A DNA stretch of 36,479 nt from Kofleriaceae bacterium (GTDB lineage Bacteria; Myxococcota_A; Polyangia; Haliangiales; Haliangiaceae), in NCBI GenBank assembly GCA_022842285.1, contig JALHPV010000037.1:1-36479 (forward strand), read 5' to 3'. How positions within the stretch are numbered: the first letter of the stretch is position 1; each line of letters opens with the position of its first letter. The notes under the pieces were generated by a model. That model had not been told where the DNA came from, ran no database searches, and saw nothing but the letters and a program-made list of their open reading frames with translations. Position numbers and translations under genes: made by a program. Shown one piece after another: positions 23,823 through 32,716 of the stretch.

Positions 23823-25142
23823 GTGGACGAGGAAGTGGATCTCGGCGCACTTGCGAGTGCCCCTGGCACGACAGAGCTCCTCGGCGGCGGGCGGCAACCG
23901 TCGGTCCATCGCTTTGAAGTCACGGGCGTGGATGGCCCCGCGCTCGGCATGACCTGGCGCTCGGCGGGCACATCGTGCGCGGTGGGCTCACATGGCTCCA
24001 ACGATGTCGTCATTCAGGACCCGGCCGTCTCGCGGTTCCACTGCGAGCTGCGACTCGAGCAGAACCGGATCCGGCTCCACGATCTCGACTCGACAAACGG
24101 GACGCTCCTCGACGGCGTCCCCATCGCGATCGGAATCGTGCGAGACGGGAGCCTCCTGCAAGTGGGGCGCTCCACGCTGCGGGTGCAGATCGGCGACGCG
24201 ATGCACGTGCCTGTCTCGCCGCGCTCCGAGTTTGGCCGCCTCGTCGGCACGTCCTGGGCGATGCGGGCGCTGTTCGCCGTGCTCGAGCGAGCCGCCCAGT
24301 CCGACGCGACCGTGCTCGTCGAGGGCGAGAGCGGCACCGGCAAGGAGCTCGTCGCGCGGTCATTGCACGAGGCGTCGCGCCGCGCATCACGACCGCTCGC
24401 GGTGATCGACTGTGGCGCTCTTCCCGGCGCCCTGCTCGAGTCAGAGCTGTTCGGTCACGCCGCCGGCGCGTTCACGGGCGCCGTCGAGTCCCGGGTCGGA
24501 GCCTTCGAGGCGGCCAACGGCGGGACCGTCCTGCTCGACGAGATCGGCGAGTTGCCGCTCGAGCTGCAGCCCAAGCTCCTGCGCGTGCTCGAGGCCCGCG
24601 AGGTGCGCCCGCTCGGCAGCACGAGCACGCGGAAGATCGACGTCCGCATCATCGCTGCGACCAATCGCGATCTTCGCTCCGAGGTCAACGCCGGACGCTT
24701 TCGCCCGGACCTCTACTTCCGCCTCGCGGTCGTCAGAGTCACGACCCCACCGCTCCGGACGCGCCCGGAGGACCTCCCTGCCCTCGTCGATCGCATCGTC
24801 GCCGGGCTCGAGCTCCCACCGGAGCGTGCGGCCCGGCTGCGCGAGCCGGTGTTCATCGCATCGCTGGGGCGCCACGCGTGGACCGGCAACGTGCGGGAGC
24901 TCCGCAACTACCTCGAGCGCACCGCGATCCTCTACGACGCCACCGATGGCGACACATCGAACACGGAAGAGCTCCAGCCCTATCAAGCCGCCCGCGACCT
25001 CGTGCTGGGTGAGTTCGAGCGCCGCTACGTCGAGCAGCTGCTCGGGGTTCACAAGGGGAACGTCTCCGCCGCCGCACGCGCCTCGGGGATCGATCGCACG
25101 TATTTCCACCGCTTGATGCGGCGGCACAAACTGACTCGCTAG
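23823..25142 (+). CDS. FHA-domain sigma54-dependent transcriptional activator
   Basis: A 439-residue protein; start GTG 23823, the only good candidate before the FHA domain. Residues 28-125 are an FHA phosphothreonine-binding domain ([20 protein letters not shown], then LDSTNGT). Residues 138-375 are an AAA+ sigma54-interaction domain with Walker A GESGTGKE, the GAFTGA loop at 215-220 that contacts sigma54, Walker B VLLDEIGE, and the R-finger region. The last 30 residues are a Fis-type helix-turn-helix ([21 protein letters not shown]). There is no receiver domain, so control is probably through binding of phosphothreonine made by Ser/Thr kinases such as those nearby; this FHA/kinase link is established for myxobacterial activators, while the partner here is inferred. 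Confidence 0.95.
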   Translation: MDEEVDLGALASAPGTTELLGGGRQPSVHRFEVTGVDGPALGMTWRSAGTSCAVGSHGSNDVVIQDPAVSRFHCELRLEQNRIRLHDLDSTNGTLLDGVPIAIGIVRDGSLLQVGRSTLRVQIGDAMHVPVSPRSEFGRLVGTSWAMRALFAVLERAAQSDATVLVEGESGTGKELVARSLHEASRRASRPLAVIDCGALPGALLESELFGHAAGAFTGAVESRVGAFEAANGGTVLLDEIGELPLELQPKLLRVLEAREVRPLGSTSTRKIDVRIIAATNRDLRSEVNAGRFRPDLYFRLAVVRVTTPPLRTRPEDLPALVDRIVAGLELPPERAARLREPVFIASLGRHAWTGNVRELRNYLERTAILYDATDGDTSNTEELQPYQAARDLVLGEFERRYVEQLLGVHKGNVSAAARASGIDRTYFHRLMRRHKLTR

Positions 25143-25178
25143 GCCGAGCTTGCGAGGCCGTCTGGTCCGTACAGGCGA

Positions 25179-25232
25179 GCGCTTCGCGAGCCGAAGCGCC
25201 GACGGCGCCGCAGGCGTAGCGCTTCAGCGCTA
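25179..25232. terminator. stem-loops between convergent genes
   Basis: GCGCTTCG (25179-25186) pairs with CGAAGCGC (25192-25199), loop CGAGC. A second hairpin is TAGCGCT-TC-AGCGCTA (25217-25232). They lie between the activator (stop 25142) and the convergent TPR gene (stop 25247), so may end transcription from both sides; there is no T-run. Confidence 0.5.
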
Positions 25233-25246
25233 TGCCCTACCGCTCC

Positions 25247-26032
25247 TCAGAAGGTACCGCCGAGGACCATCGCCCCCGACGGCGAGACGCCGAGGGTAAA
25301 CGCTCTCGCCTGGCGCTCCGCGCTCGCTCCCCTGGAGGGCGTGAGCACGAAACGAATCACGGCCGCACCGACGAAGCCGATGCTCGCGCCCAGCGCGATG
25401 CGAGAGAGGAGCAGCCGATCCTCCGCGCGTTCGTATTGCGACTCGACGTCGGGGAGCATGTCGAGGTCGGCGGCATCCGCGGCGGCGCTCCGGGCCTGCA
25501 CGTAGAAGACGCCGCTGGCTACCCCGAGGCCGACGCCGACCGATAGCAACCCGACCGCGAGCTTGTGCGGGAACGGCGTCTCGGCCGGAGGCATCGCCGT
25601 CGGATCCTCGAGTCCCGTGTTGTCGGACGAGAGCAGCGGCACCGGCGGAGTGACCACGGTGGGCGGAGTGACCACGGTGGGCGGAGCCGCCGCGGTACCA
25701 CCACACGCGGCGATGCCGTCGCGGGCGAGCTGAGCTGGTTGCTCGGGCGGCGCCGTCGCCAGGAACCGTTCATAGAGCTCGACAGCGCTGGGACATGCGC
25801 CCCGTTGCCGCTCCGACTGCGCCCACGAGAACAGAAAGCCGCTGTAGCGCTCTGCGGCATATGCGGCCGCGAAGAGCTGGCTCGCCTTCGCGAAGTCCTG
25901 GGCTTTGTACGCCGCCGCTCCCTCGGCCTGGAGGGCCTTGGCCTTCTCCGTCGTGGGGCCAGTGGGAGTGGGCCCATCGGCCGACGCAGCGATGGGAGCG
26001 GCAAGCACGATCAGCATGGCGATGCGGTTCAT
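25247..26032 (-). CDS. exported TPR-containing protein with C-terminal glycine-rich hydrophobic region
   Basis: A 261-residue protein from ATG 26032 with signal peptide MNRIAMLIVLAAPIAASA. Residues 30-100 form tetratricopeptide-type helices (ALQAEGAAAYKAQDFAKASQ, FLFSWAQSERQRG). A Thr/Pro/Val linker contains the 6-residue unit TVVTPP twice in tandem. The C-terminus has glycine-rich hydrophobic segments (KLAVGLLSVGVGLGVASGVF, ALGASIGFVGAAVIRF). It starts 7 bp after the kinase stop on the same strand, so the two form an operon. This kinase-plus-TPR pairing is common in myxobacteria; the TPR protein may scaffold or be a kinase substrate (inference). Confidence 0.82.
   Translation of the reverse strand: MNRIAMLIVLAAPIAASADGPTPTGPTTEKAKALQAEGAAAYKAQDFAKASQLFAAAYAAERYSGFLFSWAQSERQRGACPSAVELYERFLATAPPEQPAQLARDGIAACGGTAAAPPTVVTPPTVVTPPVPLLSSDNTGLEDPTAMPPAETPFPHKLAVGLLSVGVGLGVASGVFYVQARSAAADAADLDMLPDVESQYERAEDRLLLSRIALGASIGFVGAAVIRFVLTPSRGASAERQARAFTLGVSPSGAMVLGGTF
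25644..25679. repeat. 18-bp tandem repeat, two perfect units
   Basis: GGCGGAGTGACCACGGTG occurs twice without a gap (25644-25661, 25662-25679) and a third partial copy begins at 25680. It lies within the TPR gene and encodes the duplicated TVVTPP linker unit, so copy-number change would only lengthen or shorten the linker. Confidence 0.9.
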
Positions 26033-26039
26033 GACGAGC

Positions 26040-27476
26040 TCACTTTGCGAAAGGATCCACGACATCATCGAGGGCAGCGCTGCCAGAGCCCCGCGGCTCT
26101 GACCCGGTGGTTGTGGTCCCGGAGGGGCGGCGCGGCGGCTTGCGCTGCGCGGGCCGGGGCACATTACTCGGAGGCGGGGGCGGCGGGGCGACCACGGTGA
26201 GCGGCACGACGACCGGGATGCTCCCTCGCGGTTCTTCCCGCGCGATCGGGGGAGGGGCGGTGGCGGGCTCCATCGGCGGTGCGACCGTGGCTTCCGGCGG
26301 CGCGGTGACAGCTGCTTCGTCACCTCGCGTCGCGAACACCGCGGCGGTGCCTGCCCCACCCAGCACGAGCACGGCGGCGCCAGCCACGAGCGGCCACCGG
26401 GGTCGCCGCGGCCGCTTCAGTTCAGGCACGGTGACACTGGTTGGCGGCGCGACCTCGACCGTCATCTCGATCTCGTCCGACACCGAGAGCGGGCGGTCGA
26501 GAGAGCGGCGTAGATCTCGCTGATCACGCTCCCAGGTGTCGATCCGATCCGCGAACAGGCTCCGCATGAGCTCGCCGAGCGCACGACTCGACGTATCGAG
26601 CTGGGCAGAACGAGCATAGTCCTCGAGCGCGTGTTGAAAGGCCTGCGCCGAGGGCCAGCGTTCGGCGGGATCCATGGCAAGCGCCTTCATCACGATGCTC
26701 TCGAGGTGCGCGTCGTAGCCCGGGCGCTTCACGCTCGGACGCGGGATGTCACCCTCGGTGATCCGCGTGGCGATGAGGAAATCGCTCTCCCCCCGGAACA
26801 GCGCCTGTCCGGTCGTCAGCTCGTACAGCACGACCCCGAGCGAGAACACGTCGCTCCGGTGGTCGAGATCCGCGCTGGCCACGACCTGTTCTGGCGACAT
26901 GTAGCAGAGCTTCCCCTTCATGCCGCCGGCGGTGGTCTGCGTGGCGCGCGCGGCCGCCTTGGCGATCCCGAAGTCCACGACCTTCACGTGCCCATCGTAG
27001 GAAATGAGGATGTTCGCCGGTGACACGTCGCGGTGAACGATCCGCAGCGGGGTGCCATCGGGCCCGGTCTGCGTGTGCGCATGATGGAGCCCCGCCGCCG
27101 CGGCGATACAGATTCCGACCGAGACGGAAACCTTGAGACCGCGCCGGTTCGTACGCGTCGCCGCGATCAGGGCTCCGAGGTCCTGTCCGTGCACGTACTC
27201 CATCACGAAGTAGTAGCGACCGGCCTCGACGCCGACGTCGTACACGTCGATGACGTTCGGATGGTTGAGCATCGCGGCGAGCCGGGCCTCGTCGAGGAAC
27301 ATCGACACGAACTGGGCGTCTCGCGCGTGCTGCGGGAGGATGCGCTTCACCACACAGAGCCGCTCGAAGCCGGCGGTCCCCCGGGTCCGGGCGAGGTAGA
27401 GCTCTGCCATTCCACCCACGGCCAGCGGGGTGACGATCTCGTACTTGTCGAGGTGGGCTCCTGCCGCCAGGAACAT
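26040..27476 (-). CDS. Ser/Thr protein kinase, single-pass membrane type
   Basis: A 478-residue kinase from ATG 27476 (MFLAAGAHLDKYEIVT); the paralogous fragment at 33398-33463 begins at the same Met, supporting this start over a longer in-frame one at 27515. The kinase domain (residues 10-285) has the glycine loop AVGGMAELYLA with its last glycine replaced, K44 in CVVKRI, HRDVSPAN with D150, DFG 168-170, and SPE. A long Pro/Ala-rich stretch with a membrane helix (WPLVAGAAVLVLGGAGTAAVF, about 375-395) precedes a Pro-rich C-terminus (VVAPPPPPPSNVP). The TPR gene follows at 7 bp. The HRDVSPAN type is common in myxobacterial kinases. Confidence 0.93.
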   Translation of the reverse strand: MFLAAGAHLDKYEIVTPLAVGGMAELYLARTRGTAGFERLCVVKRILPQHARDAQFVSMFLDEARLAAMLNHPNVIDVYDVGVEAGRYYFVMEYVHGQDLGALIAATRTNRRGLKVSVSVGICIAAAAGLHHAHTQTGPDGTPLRIVHRDVSPANILISYDGHVKVVDFGIAKAAARATQTTAGGMKGKLCYMSPEQVVASADLDHRSDVFSLGVVLYELTTGQALFRGESDFLIATRITEGDIPRPSVKRPGYDAHLESIVMKALAMDPAERWPSAQAFQHALEDYARSAQLDTSSRALGELMRSLFADRIDTWERDQRDLRRSLDRPLSVSDEIEMTVEVAPPTSVTVPELKRPRRPRWPLVAGAAVLVLGGAGTAAVFATRGDEAAVTAPPEATVAPPMEPATAPPPIAREEPRGSIPVVVPLTVVAPPPPPPSNVPRPAQRKPPRRPSGTTTTGSEPRGSGSAALDDVVDPFAK

Positions 27477-27620
27477 GCGCGCTCGACCAGCGTACCACGC
27501 GCTCCTTGTCGCCACGTGTGCCCGCTAGTTGTCGGCGGCGCCCTCGAGGATCCAGGGCCGGATCCGATCACTGTCCACCTCGCCCAGGGGTGGTCGTTCG
27601 AGCGGCATCAGCCGACAGTC
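27411..27620 (-). repeat. left composite direct repeat (cytochrome-like 3' end plus kinase 5' end)
   Basis: Contains, in transcription order, the last 31 codons of a cytochrome c-like gene (27525-27620), a 48-bp spacer, and the first 22 codons of the intact kinase (27411-27476). It matches 33398-33588 in the same orientation. The cytochrome-like part differs at 3 of 96 bases; the kinase part differs at 12 of 66 by my alignment. See the right copy and the findings. Confidence 0.88.
27525..27620 (-). pseudogene. 3' fragment of cytochrome c-like gene
   Basis: Encodes DCRLMPLERPPLGEVDSDRI and PWILEGAADN followed by a stop, identical in 29 of 31 residues to the end of the gene at 33493-34797. It carries only the distal-Met segment of the cytochrome domain (LMP, PPL, WI-x-x-GA) and no heme-binding CxnCH. 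Residues upstream of it are unrelated (about 27621 onward), so the fragment has no start of its own. Confidence 0.88.
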
Positions 27621-27693
27621 GCGCCAAGTACGACGACGAAAGCACCGCGGCAGTGTACCCACCTGATCGTAGCAGACCGCATGAGCGATCTCC

Positions 27694-28716
27694 TCACCCT
27701 GCTGGCGACGCGACGACATGGTCAGCGCGCACCTCGTTCGAGAGGACGCCGCCGCGATCCAGCTCGGCGACGCTCTCCAGCGTGGTCGACGCGATCTTTG
27801 CCAGCGCCTCCCGGGTCAGAAACGCCTGATGCGATGTGACGAGCACGTTCGGAAACGTGAGCAACCGCGCCAGCACGTCGTCCTGCAGGACCTGGTTCGA
27901 CAGATTCTGGAAGAACACCCCCTCCTCCTCCTCGTACACGTCGAGACCCGCCGCTCCGAGATGGCCGCGCTTCAACGCACTGATCAACGCACGACTATCG
28001 ATGAGCGCGCCGCGCCCCGTATTGATCAGGAACACGCCGGCTTTCATGGCGGCGAGAGCAGCCGTGTCGATCATGTGATGCGTCGCCGGTGTCAGCGGCA
28101 CGTGTAGCGAGATGACCGCGGACTCGGCATAGAGCTCTTGCAGCGGTACGTACTGGACCCCGGTCGCCGATGCGAACGCGAGATCGGGCTGCTTGTCGTG
28201 GGCGAGCACGCGGCAGCCAAAGCCGCGGAGGATGCGCGCGGTCACTTGTCCGATGCGTCCGGTGCCGACGATGCCGACCGTCTTCTCGTGGAGATCGAAT
28301 CCCACCAGCCCGTCGAGAGAGAAGTTCCACTCTCGAACGCGGGCATAGGCTCGATGGATGTTCCGGTTGAGCGCGAGGACGAGCGCGACCGCATGCTCGG
28401 CGACGGCGTGCGGTGAGTATTCCGGGACGCGTACGACGCGGAGGCCGAGCCGCGCCGCCGCCGCCAGGTCGACGTGGTTGTAGCCGGCCGAGCGGAGCGC
28501 GACGAGCCGAGCCGCTCCGTCGCGGAGGATCTCGAGCGTCCGAGCATCGACGATGTCGTTCACGAACGAGCACACGACATCATGGCCGTGCGCCAGCGGC
28601 GCGGTGACCGAGGTGAGCCTGGGTTCCAGGAACGTGAGGTGATAGCCGACCGAGCGGTTCGCCTGCTCGAATGCCGCTCGCTCGTACTCGTGGGTGTCGA
28701 ACATCACGATCTTCAT
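27694..28716 (-). CDS. ldhA: D-2-hydroxyacid (D-lactate type) dehydrogenase
   Basis: A 340-residue NAD-dependent enzyme; ATG 28716 has AGGAGAG upstream. Motifs of the D-isomer 2-hydroxyacid dehydrogenase family are present: substrate-binding Arg region LVALRSAGYNHVDL, a Rossmann loop GIVGTGRIGQ with a cofactor-selecting Asp in HDKQPD, VISLHVPLTP, NTGRGALID, and catalytic His in VLVTSHQAFLT. The inserts EEEEGVFFQN and ending LSNEV are typical of fermentative LdhA (pyruvate to D-lactate). It follows the P-type ATPase gene by 66 bp on the same strand. It probably supports redox balance during oxygen limitation. D-lactate dehydrogenase is preferred, but other 2-oxoacid substrates cannot be excluded. 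Confidence 0.9.
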   Translation of the reverse strand: MKIVMFDTHEYERAAFEQANRSVGYHLTFLEPRLTSVTAPLAHGHDVVCSFVNDIVDARTLEILRDGAARLVALRSAGYNHVDLAAAARLGLRVVRVPEYSPHAVAEHAVALVLALNRNIHRAYARVREWNFSLDGLVGFDLHEKTVGIVGTGRIGQVTARILRGFGCRVLAHDKQPDLAFASATGVQYVPLQELYAESAVISLHVPLTPATHHMIDTAALAAMKAGVFLINTGRGALIDSRALISALKRGHLGAAGLDVYEEEEGVFFQNLSNQVLQDDVLARLLTFPNVLVTSHQAFLTREALAKIASTTLESVAELDRGGVLSNEVRADHVVASPAG

Positions 28717-28782
28717 CTCACTCTCCTGTCGTGGTCGTTTCGACGATCCTTGCCCGGGACTCACCCCGCATCGTTCGGTGCA

Positions 28783-31533
28783 TCACCGCGTGGCCGCCCG
28801 CGCGCGCCGCCGCACGAACAGCTTGCGAAGCTCCTCGACCCAGAGGACCAGACTCGCTACCGCGCCGATGGCCAGCACCTCTCGGATGTCGATCGGAACG
28901 GTGTGGAAGACCTCAGCGAGCGGGGTCCAGAACACGACCGCGATGTGGAGCAGGTTGCTCACCACGAGCCCGCCGATCAACCACGGGTTCTTGAATAGAC
29001 TGAAGTTCAGCGCCGAGCGCCGGTCGGAGCGACAGTTGAGGACGTTGAACCACTGGCAGACGGCGAGCACCGTGAACGTCTCGGTCTGGGCTTGTGCGAA
29101 CGGTACGCCGCTGGACAGTCGATACGCGAACCATCCGAAGGTCGAGATCGCGATCGCAGGCGTCATGAACGCCAGGCGCGCGAGCATGCTCCGGGTAAGC
29201 AGCGGTTCACGTGGCGAGATCGGGCGCTGCCTCATCTCGTCGCCTTCCGCGGGCTCCATGATGAGGTTGACCGTCACGGTTCCCTCGGTGACCAGGTTGA
29301 TCCACAGGATCTGGACGGCCGCGAGTGGCGGCGGATAACCGAGCACGAGCGCGGTCAGGAGGACCAGCACTTCTGCCATCGAGGTCGTGAAGAGGTAGAG
29401 GACGACCTTCTTGATGTTCCGGTAGACGACCCGGCCTTCCTCGATCGCGGCGACGATCGAAGCGAAGTTGTCGTCGCCGATCACGATCTTGGCCGAGTCC
29501 TTGGCGACCTCGGTACCCGTGATGCCCATCGCCACTCCGACGTTGGCCTTGACCAGCGCGGGCGCATCGTTGACGCCGTCGCCGGTCATCGCGACGATCT
29601 CGTCGCGCCGCTGGTAGGCACCGACGATCCGCAACTTCTGGGCCGGGTGCACGCGCGCGAACACCGAGATGCCGTCGATGCGGTCGCCGAGCTCGGCGTC
29701 GGTGAGTCGCTCGAGCTCGCGGCCATCGACCGCGTCGTCGCCATCAAGCGCGATACCGAGCTCCCTCGCGATCGCGAGCCCGGTCGCCTTGTGATCCCCG
29801 GTCACCATCACCGGCCGGATCCCGGCGGCGCGGCAACGCGCGACGGCGTCCTTCACTTCGGTACGCGGCGGATCGATCTGGCCGAACATGCCGAGCCACG
29901 TGACCCGGCCGCGGAACGCGTCGAAGCCCGCAGCGCCATCGACCTCGCCACCGTCGACGACGCCGATCGCGAGCACGCGCAGGGCGCGCGCGGCCATGTG
30001 ATCCGCAGCATCGCGTAGCGCCGCTCGGGCCGGGTCATCGAGCGTCAGGTCGCGTCCTTCTCGCCGGACGGCGTGGCAGAGCTCGAGCACGACCTCGGGC
30101 GCGCCCTTGATGATCACCCGAGGTCCGTCTGGCGCGTCGTGTTGCGTCGCCATCAGCTTCGCCGCGGGATCAAACGGGATCTCCGCGCGGCGCGGCATGC
30201 CCGCCCGCAGCTCCGCCGGGATGATACCGGCCTTGATCCCGAGCGTCACGAGGGCGACTTCGGTCGGATCCCCGATCGGCTTCCATCGCGGCGTGGAGTC
30301 GGCGGCGGGTCCGACGAGCTGAGCGTCGTTGCAGAGCACGCCCGCCTCGACCAGCGCTCGGACGTCCTCCGGAATCGAGCTGATCACGCACCCGTCGTCG
30401 AGAAACTCACCCTCGGGTTCATAGCCGGCGCCTCTCACCGTCAGCTCGCGGCCATCGGGCAACGCGATCGCGGTCACTGTCATCTCGTTGCGCGTCAGCG
30501 TGCCCGTCTTGTCGCTGCAGATGACGGTCGTGGAGCCTAGCGTCTCGACGGCGGCGAGCCTGCGCACGACCGCCTGACGGCGCGCCATCCGCTGGACGCC
30601 CACCGCGAGGGCGATCGTCATCGCGACCGGGAGCCCCTCGGGGATCATGCCGACGAGTTGGCTGATCCCGATCATCACGATCTGCGCGGCGGGTAGTCCG
30701 CGCACGAGCCCGATCGCCAAGACCGAGAAGAACATCGCCACCGCGGCGATGATGATGTAGCGGCCAAACTGCGCGATCCGTCGCTCGAGTGGTGTCTGCG
30801 AGTCTTTCGCCGTCCCCGCGAGGGTCGCGATGTGGCCGATCTCGGTCGCGAGGCCAGTGGCCACCACGACGGCACGGGCGCGCCCTGCGGTGACGTGCGT
30901 GCCCGAATAGACCATGTTCCGGCGGTCGGCGAGCAACGTAGGCGGTGTGAGCGCCTCGAGGCTCTTGGCCACCGGCACGGACTCTCCGGTAAGGGCGGCC
31001 TCTGCGATCTGGAGTGCGACGCCGTGGAGAAGGCGCGCGTCGGCCGGAACTGCATCTCCCGCCTCGAGCATGATCACATCGCCGGGCACAACCGCACCGG
31101 CCTCGAGAATGACCTCGTGTCCATCCCGTACCACCCGAGCCTTGTGCGTCGCGAGCTTGCGGAGCGCTTCAAGCGATCGCTCGGCGCGGCCTTCCTGCAG
31201 CGTGCCGATCAGCGAGTTCAAGAGGACGACGATGAAGATCACGAGCGCGTCACTACGATGACCGAGCGCCAGAGCGATGCCCGCGGCGAGGAACAGTAGG
31301 TAGATCAGCGGACTCTTGAACTGCCCCCCGAACACCGACAGCAACGACCTGCGCTCGTGCTCGGGGAGTTCGTTGGGGCCGAAGCGCGCGAGTCGGGCCC
31401 GGGCTTCCGCCTCGGTGAGGCCGTGATCGCTATCCGACTCGACGGCCACCAACGTCTCGGCGACGTGTTGCGCGTGCCAGGGCGGCCCGTTCTCTCGCGG
31501 ACGAACGCGAGCTCCTGCGTGCTGTGTGGTCAT
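28783..31533 (-). CDS. type II (Ca2+/cation) P-type ATPase
   Basis: A 916-residue membrane pump; ATG 31533 has GAGGAG upstream. It has the cation-ATPase N-terminal domain (about 20-75), actuator motif TGES (182-185), M4 ion site PEGLP (298-302), phosphorylation site DKTGTLT with D341, nucleotide-domain KGAPE, hinge TGDG-x-NDAPAL, M5 acidic residue in TTSMAEVLVLL, and M6 INLVTEG where SERCA has NLVTDG. This is the SERCA/PMR1-like IIA/IIC group, exporting Ca2+ or a related cation. Single-gene bacterial pumps next to universal stress proteins are usual. The M6 Asp-to-Glu change may alter ion choice. Overlap with no neighbour; 38 bp downstream of the stress protein gene. Confidence 0.94.
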   Translation of the reverse strand: MTTQHAGARVRPRENGPPWHAQHVAETLVAVESDSDHGLTEAEARARLARFGPNELPEHERRSLLSVFGGQFKSPLIYLLFLAAGIALALGHRSDALVIFIVVLLNSLIGTLQEGRAERSLEALRKLATHKARVVRDGHEVILEAGAVVPGDVIMLEAGDAVPADARLLHGVALQIAEAALTGESVPVAKSLEALTPPTLLADRRNMVYSGTHVTAGRARAVVVATGLATEIGHIATLAGTAKDSQTPLERRIAQFGRYIIIAAVAMFFSVLAIGLVRGLPAAQIVMIGISQLVGMIPEGLPVAMTIALAVGVQRMARRQAVVRRLAAVETLGSTTVICSDKTGTLTRNEMTVTAIALPDGRELTVRGAGYEPEGEFLDDGCVISSIPEDVRALVEAGVLCNDAQLVGPAADSTPRWKPIGDPTEVALVTLGIKAGIIPAELRAGMPRRAEIPFDPAAKLMATQHDAPDGPRVIIKGAPEVVLELCHAVRREGRDLTLDDPARAALRDAADHMAARALRVLAIGVVDGGEVDGAAGFDAFRGRVTWLGMFGQIDPPRTEVKDAVARCRAAGIRPVMVTGDHKATGLAIARELGIALDGDDAVDGRELERLTDAELGDRIDGISVFARVHPAQKLRIVGAYQRRDEIVAMTGDGVNDAPALVKANVGVAMGITGTEVAKDSAKIVIGDDNFASIVAAIEEGRVVYRNIKKVVLYLFTTSMAEVLVLLTALVLGYPPPLAAVQILWINLVTEGTVTVNLIMEPAEGDEMRQRPISPREPLLTRSMLARLAFMTPAIAISTFGWFAYRLSSGVPFAQAQTETFTVLAVCQWFNVLNCRSDRRSALNFSLFKNPWLIGGLVVSNLLHIAVVFWTPLAEVFHTVPIDIREVLAIGAVASLVLWVEELRKLFVRRRARAATR

Positions 31534-31571
31534 CGATGAACTCCTCTCGGCGAGTTCCGCCTCGCCCCTGC

Positions 31572-32462
31572 TCACGGCGGCGCGAACGAGAATCGGACCG
31601 GCCGCGCCACGAGGACGTCGCATCGCGCGTTCGCGATCACATCCTCGGCGACACTACCGACCAGTGCGCGCGCGAGCCCCGAGCGCCCATGCGTGCCGAT
31701 CGCGATGACGTCGGCGTGGTTGAAATTCGCTTCGTTGAGCACGATCGACCTCGCGTCGCCGGCGCGGACGATCTTGCGCCAGCGGGCCTGGTCCTCGTAT
31801 GGCGCTACGAGTGCATCGAGTTGCGCGACCGCCTTCTCTCGATACGGCTTCCGGACCACGCCCAGCGCCCCCCGGGTCGGGGCCATGAAGCTCTCGAACG
31901 GGACATGAAAGGCGTGGACGACGCGCACGGTCGTGCGCGAGTCGACGATGCGCAGGCCGAGCTCGAGCGTGTGTCGCGACGTGTCCCCGAGGTCCGTGGC
32001 AACAAGCGGCCGACGGTACGGCTTTGCGCCACCAGCATTGACGACGAGGACCGGGGTGTCGCCCAGCCTGACCACGCGAGTGGCTGTCGCGCCGATGAAC
32101 AGATCGCGCACCGGACGCCGCCCATGTCGGCCGATGACGACTAGCTCGGCATCGATGCTCCGCGCGTGGCGGATGATCTCGACGTGTGCTTCGCCGCGGA
32201 CGAGCGCTGACGTGACCGCCAGCTCGCTGCCCGCGGACGACATCTGCGCCACGGCGTCCGCGAGCGACTCGCGCGCTCGAGCCTCGACCGCCGCGCGTAC
32301 CTTGGCCGGAATCGACGCGGGGAGGACGTGGAGGAGCTCGACGCGCGCTCCCTGTGCGAGCGGCAGCGCGAGCGCCCGAGCGATCGCCGAACGGCAGCCC
32401 TCCGTGAAGTTCGTCGGCACCAGCAGGGCGGCGAACGGCCGTCGAGCTGTGCGCGCGGACAT
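31572..32462 (-). CDS. tandem-domain universal stress protein
   Basis: A 296-residue cytoplasmic protein with two USP domains; ATG 32462 follows a strong GGAGGTG. Domain 1 (about 8-145) has the ATP-binding pattern G-2x-G-9x-G in VVIGRHGRRPVRDLFIGATA. Domain 2 (about 155-290) has GTHGRSGLARALVGSV, matching G-2x-G-9x-G-S. Both appear able to bind nucleotide. Two-domain USPs accompany stasis, oxygen-limitation and stress operons; the neighbours are a cation pump and a fermentative dehydrogenase. A short frame ends in a TGATG overlap with this start. Confidence 0.92.
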   Translation of the reverse strand: MSARTARRPFAALLVPTNFTEGCRSAIARALALPLAQGARVELLHVLPASIPAKVRAAVEARARESLADAVAQMSSAGSELAVTSALVRGEAHVEIIRHARSIDAELVVIGRHGRRPVRDLFIGATATRVVRLGDTPVLVVNAGGAKPYRRPLVATDLGDTSRHTLELGLRIVDSRTTVRVVHAFHVPFESFMAPTRGALGVVRKPYREKAVAQLDALVAPYEDQARWRKIVRAGDARSIVLNEANFNHADVIAIGTHGRSGLARALVGSVAEDVIANARCDVLVARPVRFSFAPP

Positions 32463-32644
32463 CAACGCACCTCCGGCCGCCGGGAGGCCAAGGCAGCGAT
32501 CGAGGCCGCACGCTTCACGAGCGGCTCTGACCGCCCCAGTTGCATGGCCGCGATGGCGGCAACGTTCGGCATCGCGCTGTGGTCGTGCACGATGGATGCC
32601 CGTGTTTGCCCTAGAAATCGCCAGCGACGACGCAGTTTCTGCAC
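32462..32644 (-). CDS. possible small leader peptide coupled to the stress protein gene
   Basis: A 60-residue frame, GTG 32644 to a TGA that overlaps the stress protein ATG (TGATG). It is basic (MQKLRRRWRFLGQ) with a helical Ala-rich end. The coupling is the only argument; there is no good ribosome binding site and no known family. It also overlaps the inverted repeat at 32641-32661. Confidence 0.25.
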   Translation of the reverse strand: MQKLRRRWRFLGQTRASIVHDHSAMPNVAAIAAMQLGRSEPLVKRAASIAALASRRPEVR

Positions 32645-32661
32645 CTCGCATTGCGAGATGC
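32641..32661. promoter_or_regulatory. 21-bp imperfect palindrome upstream of the stress cassette
   Basis: Two 10-base arms around one central base, GCACCTCGCA and TGCGAGATGC, with one mismatched pair. It lies about 180 bp before the universal stress protein start, in the only gap long enough for a cassette promoter, so an operator is plausible. No regulator is identified. Confidence 0.4.
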
Positions 32662-32716
32662 GCAGAGCATGCGCGCGAGAGCGGTCGGTAACCTCACGTG
32701 CAGCCCCAGCGCGTGC

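Noticed and set aside
28783-30018. Long plus-strand frames opposite the P-type ATPase
   Set aside because: Arg/His-rich composition typical of frames opposite real genes in GC-rich DNA; the minus-strand pump has all motifs.
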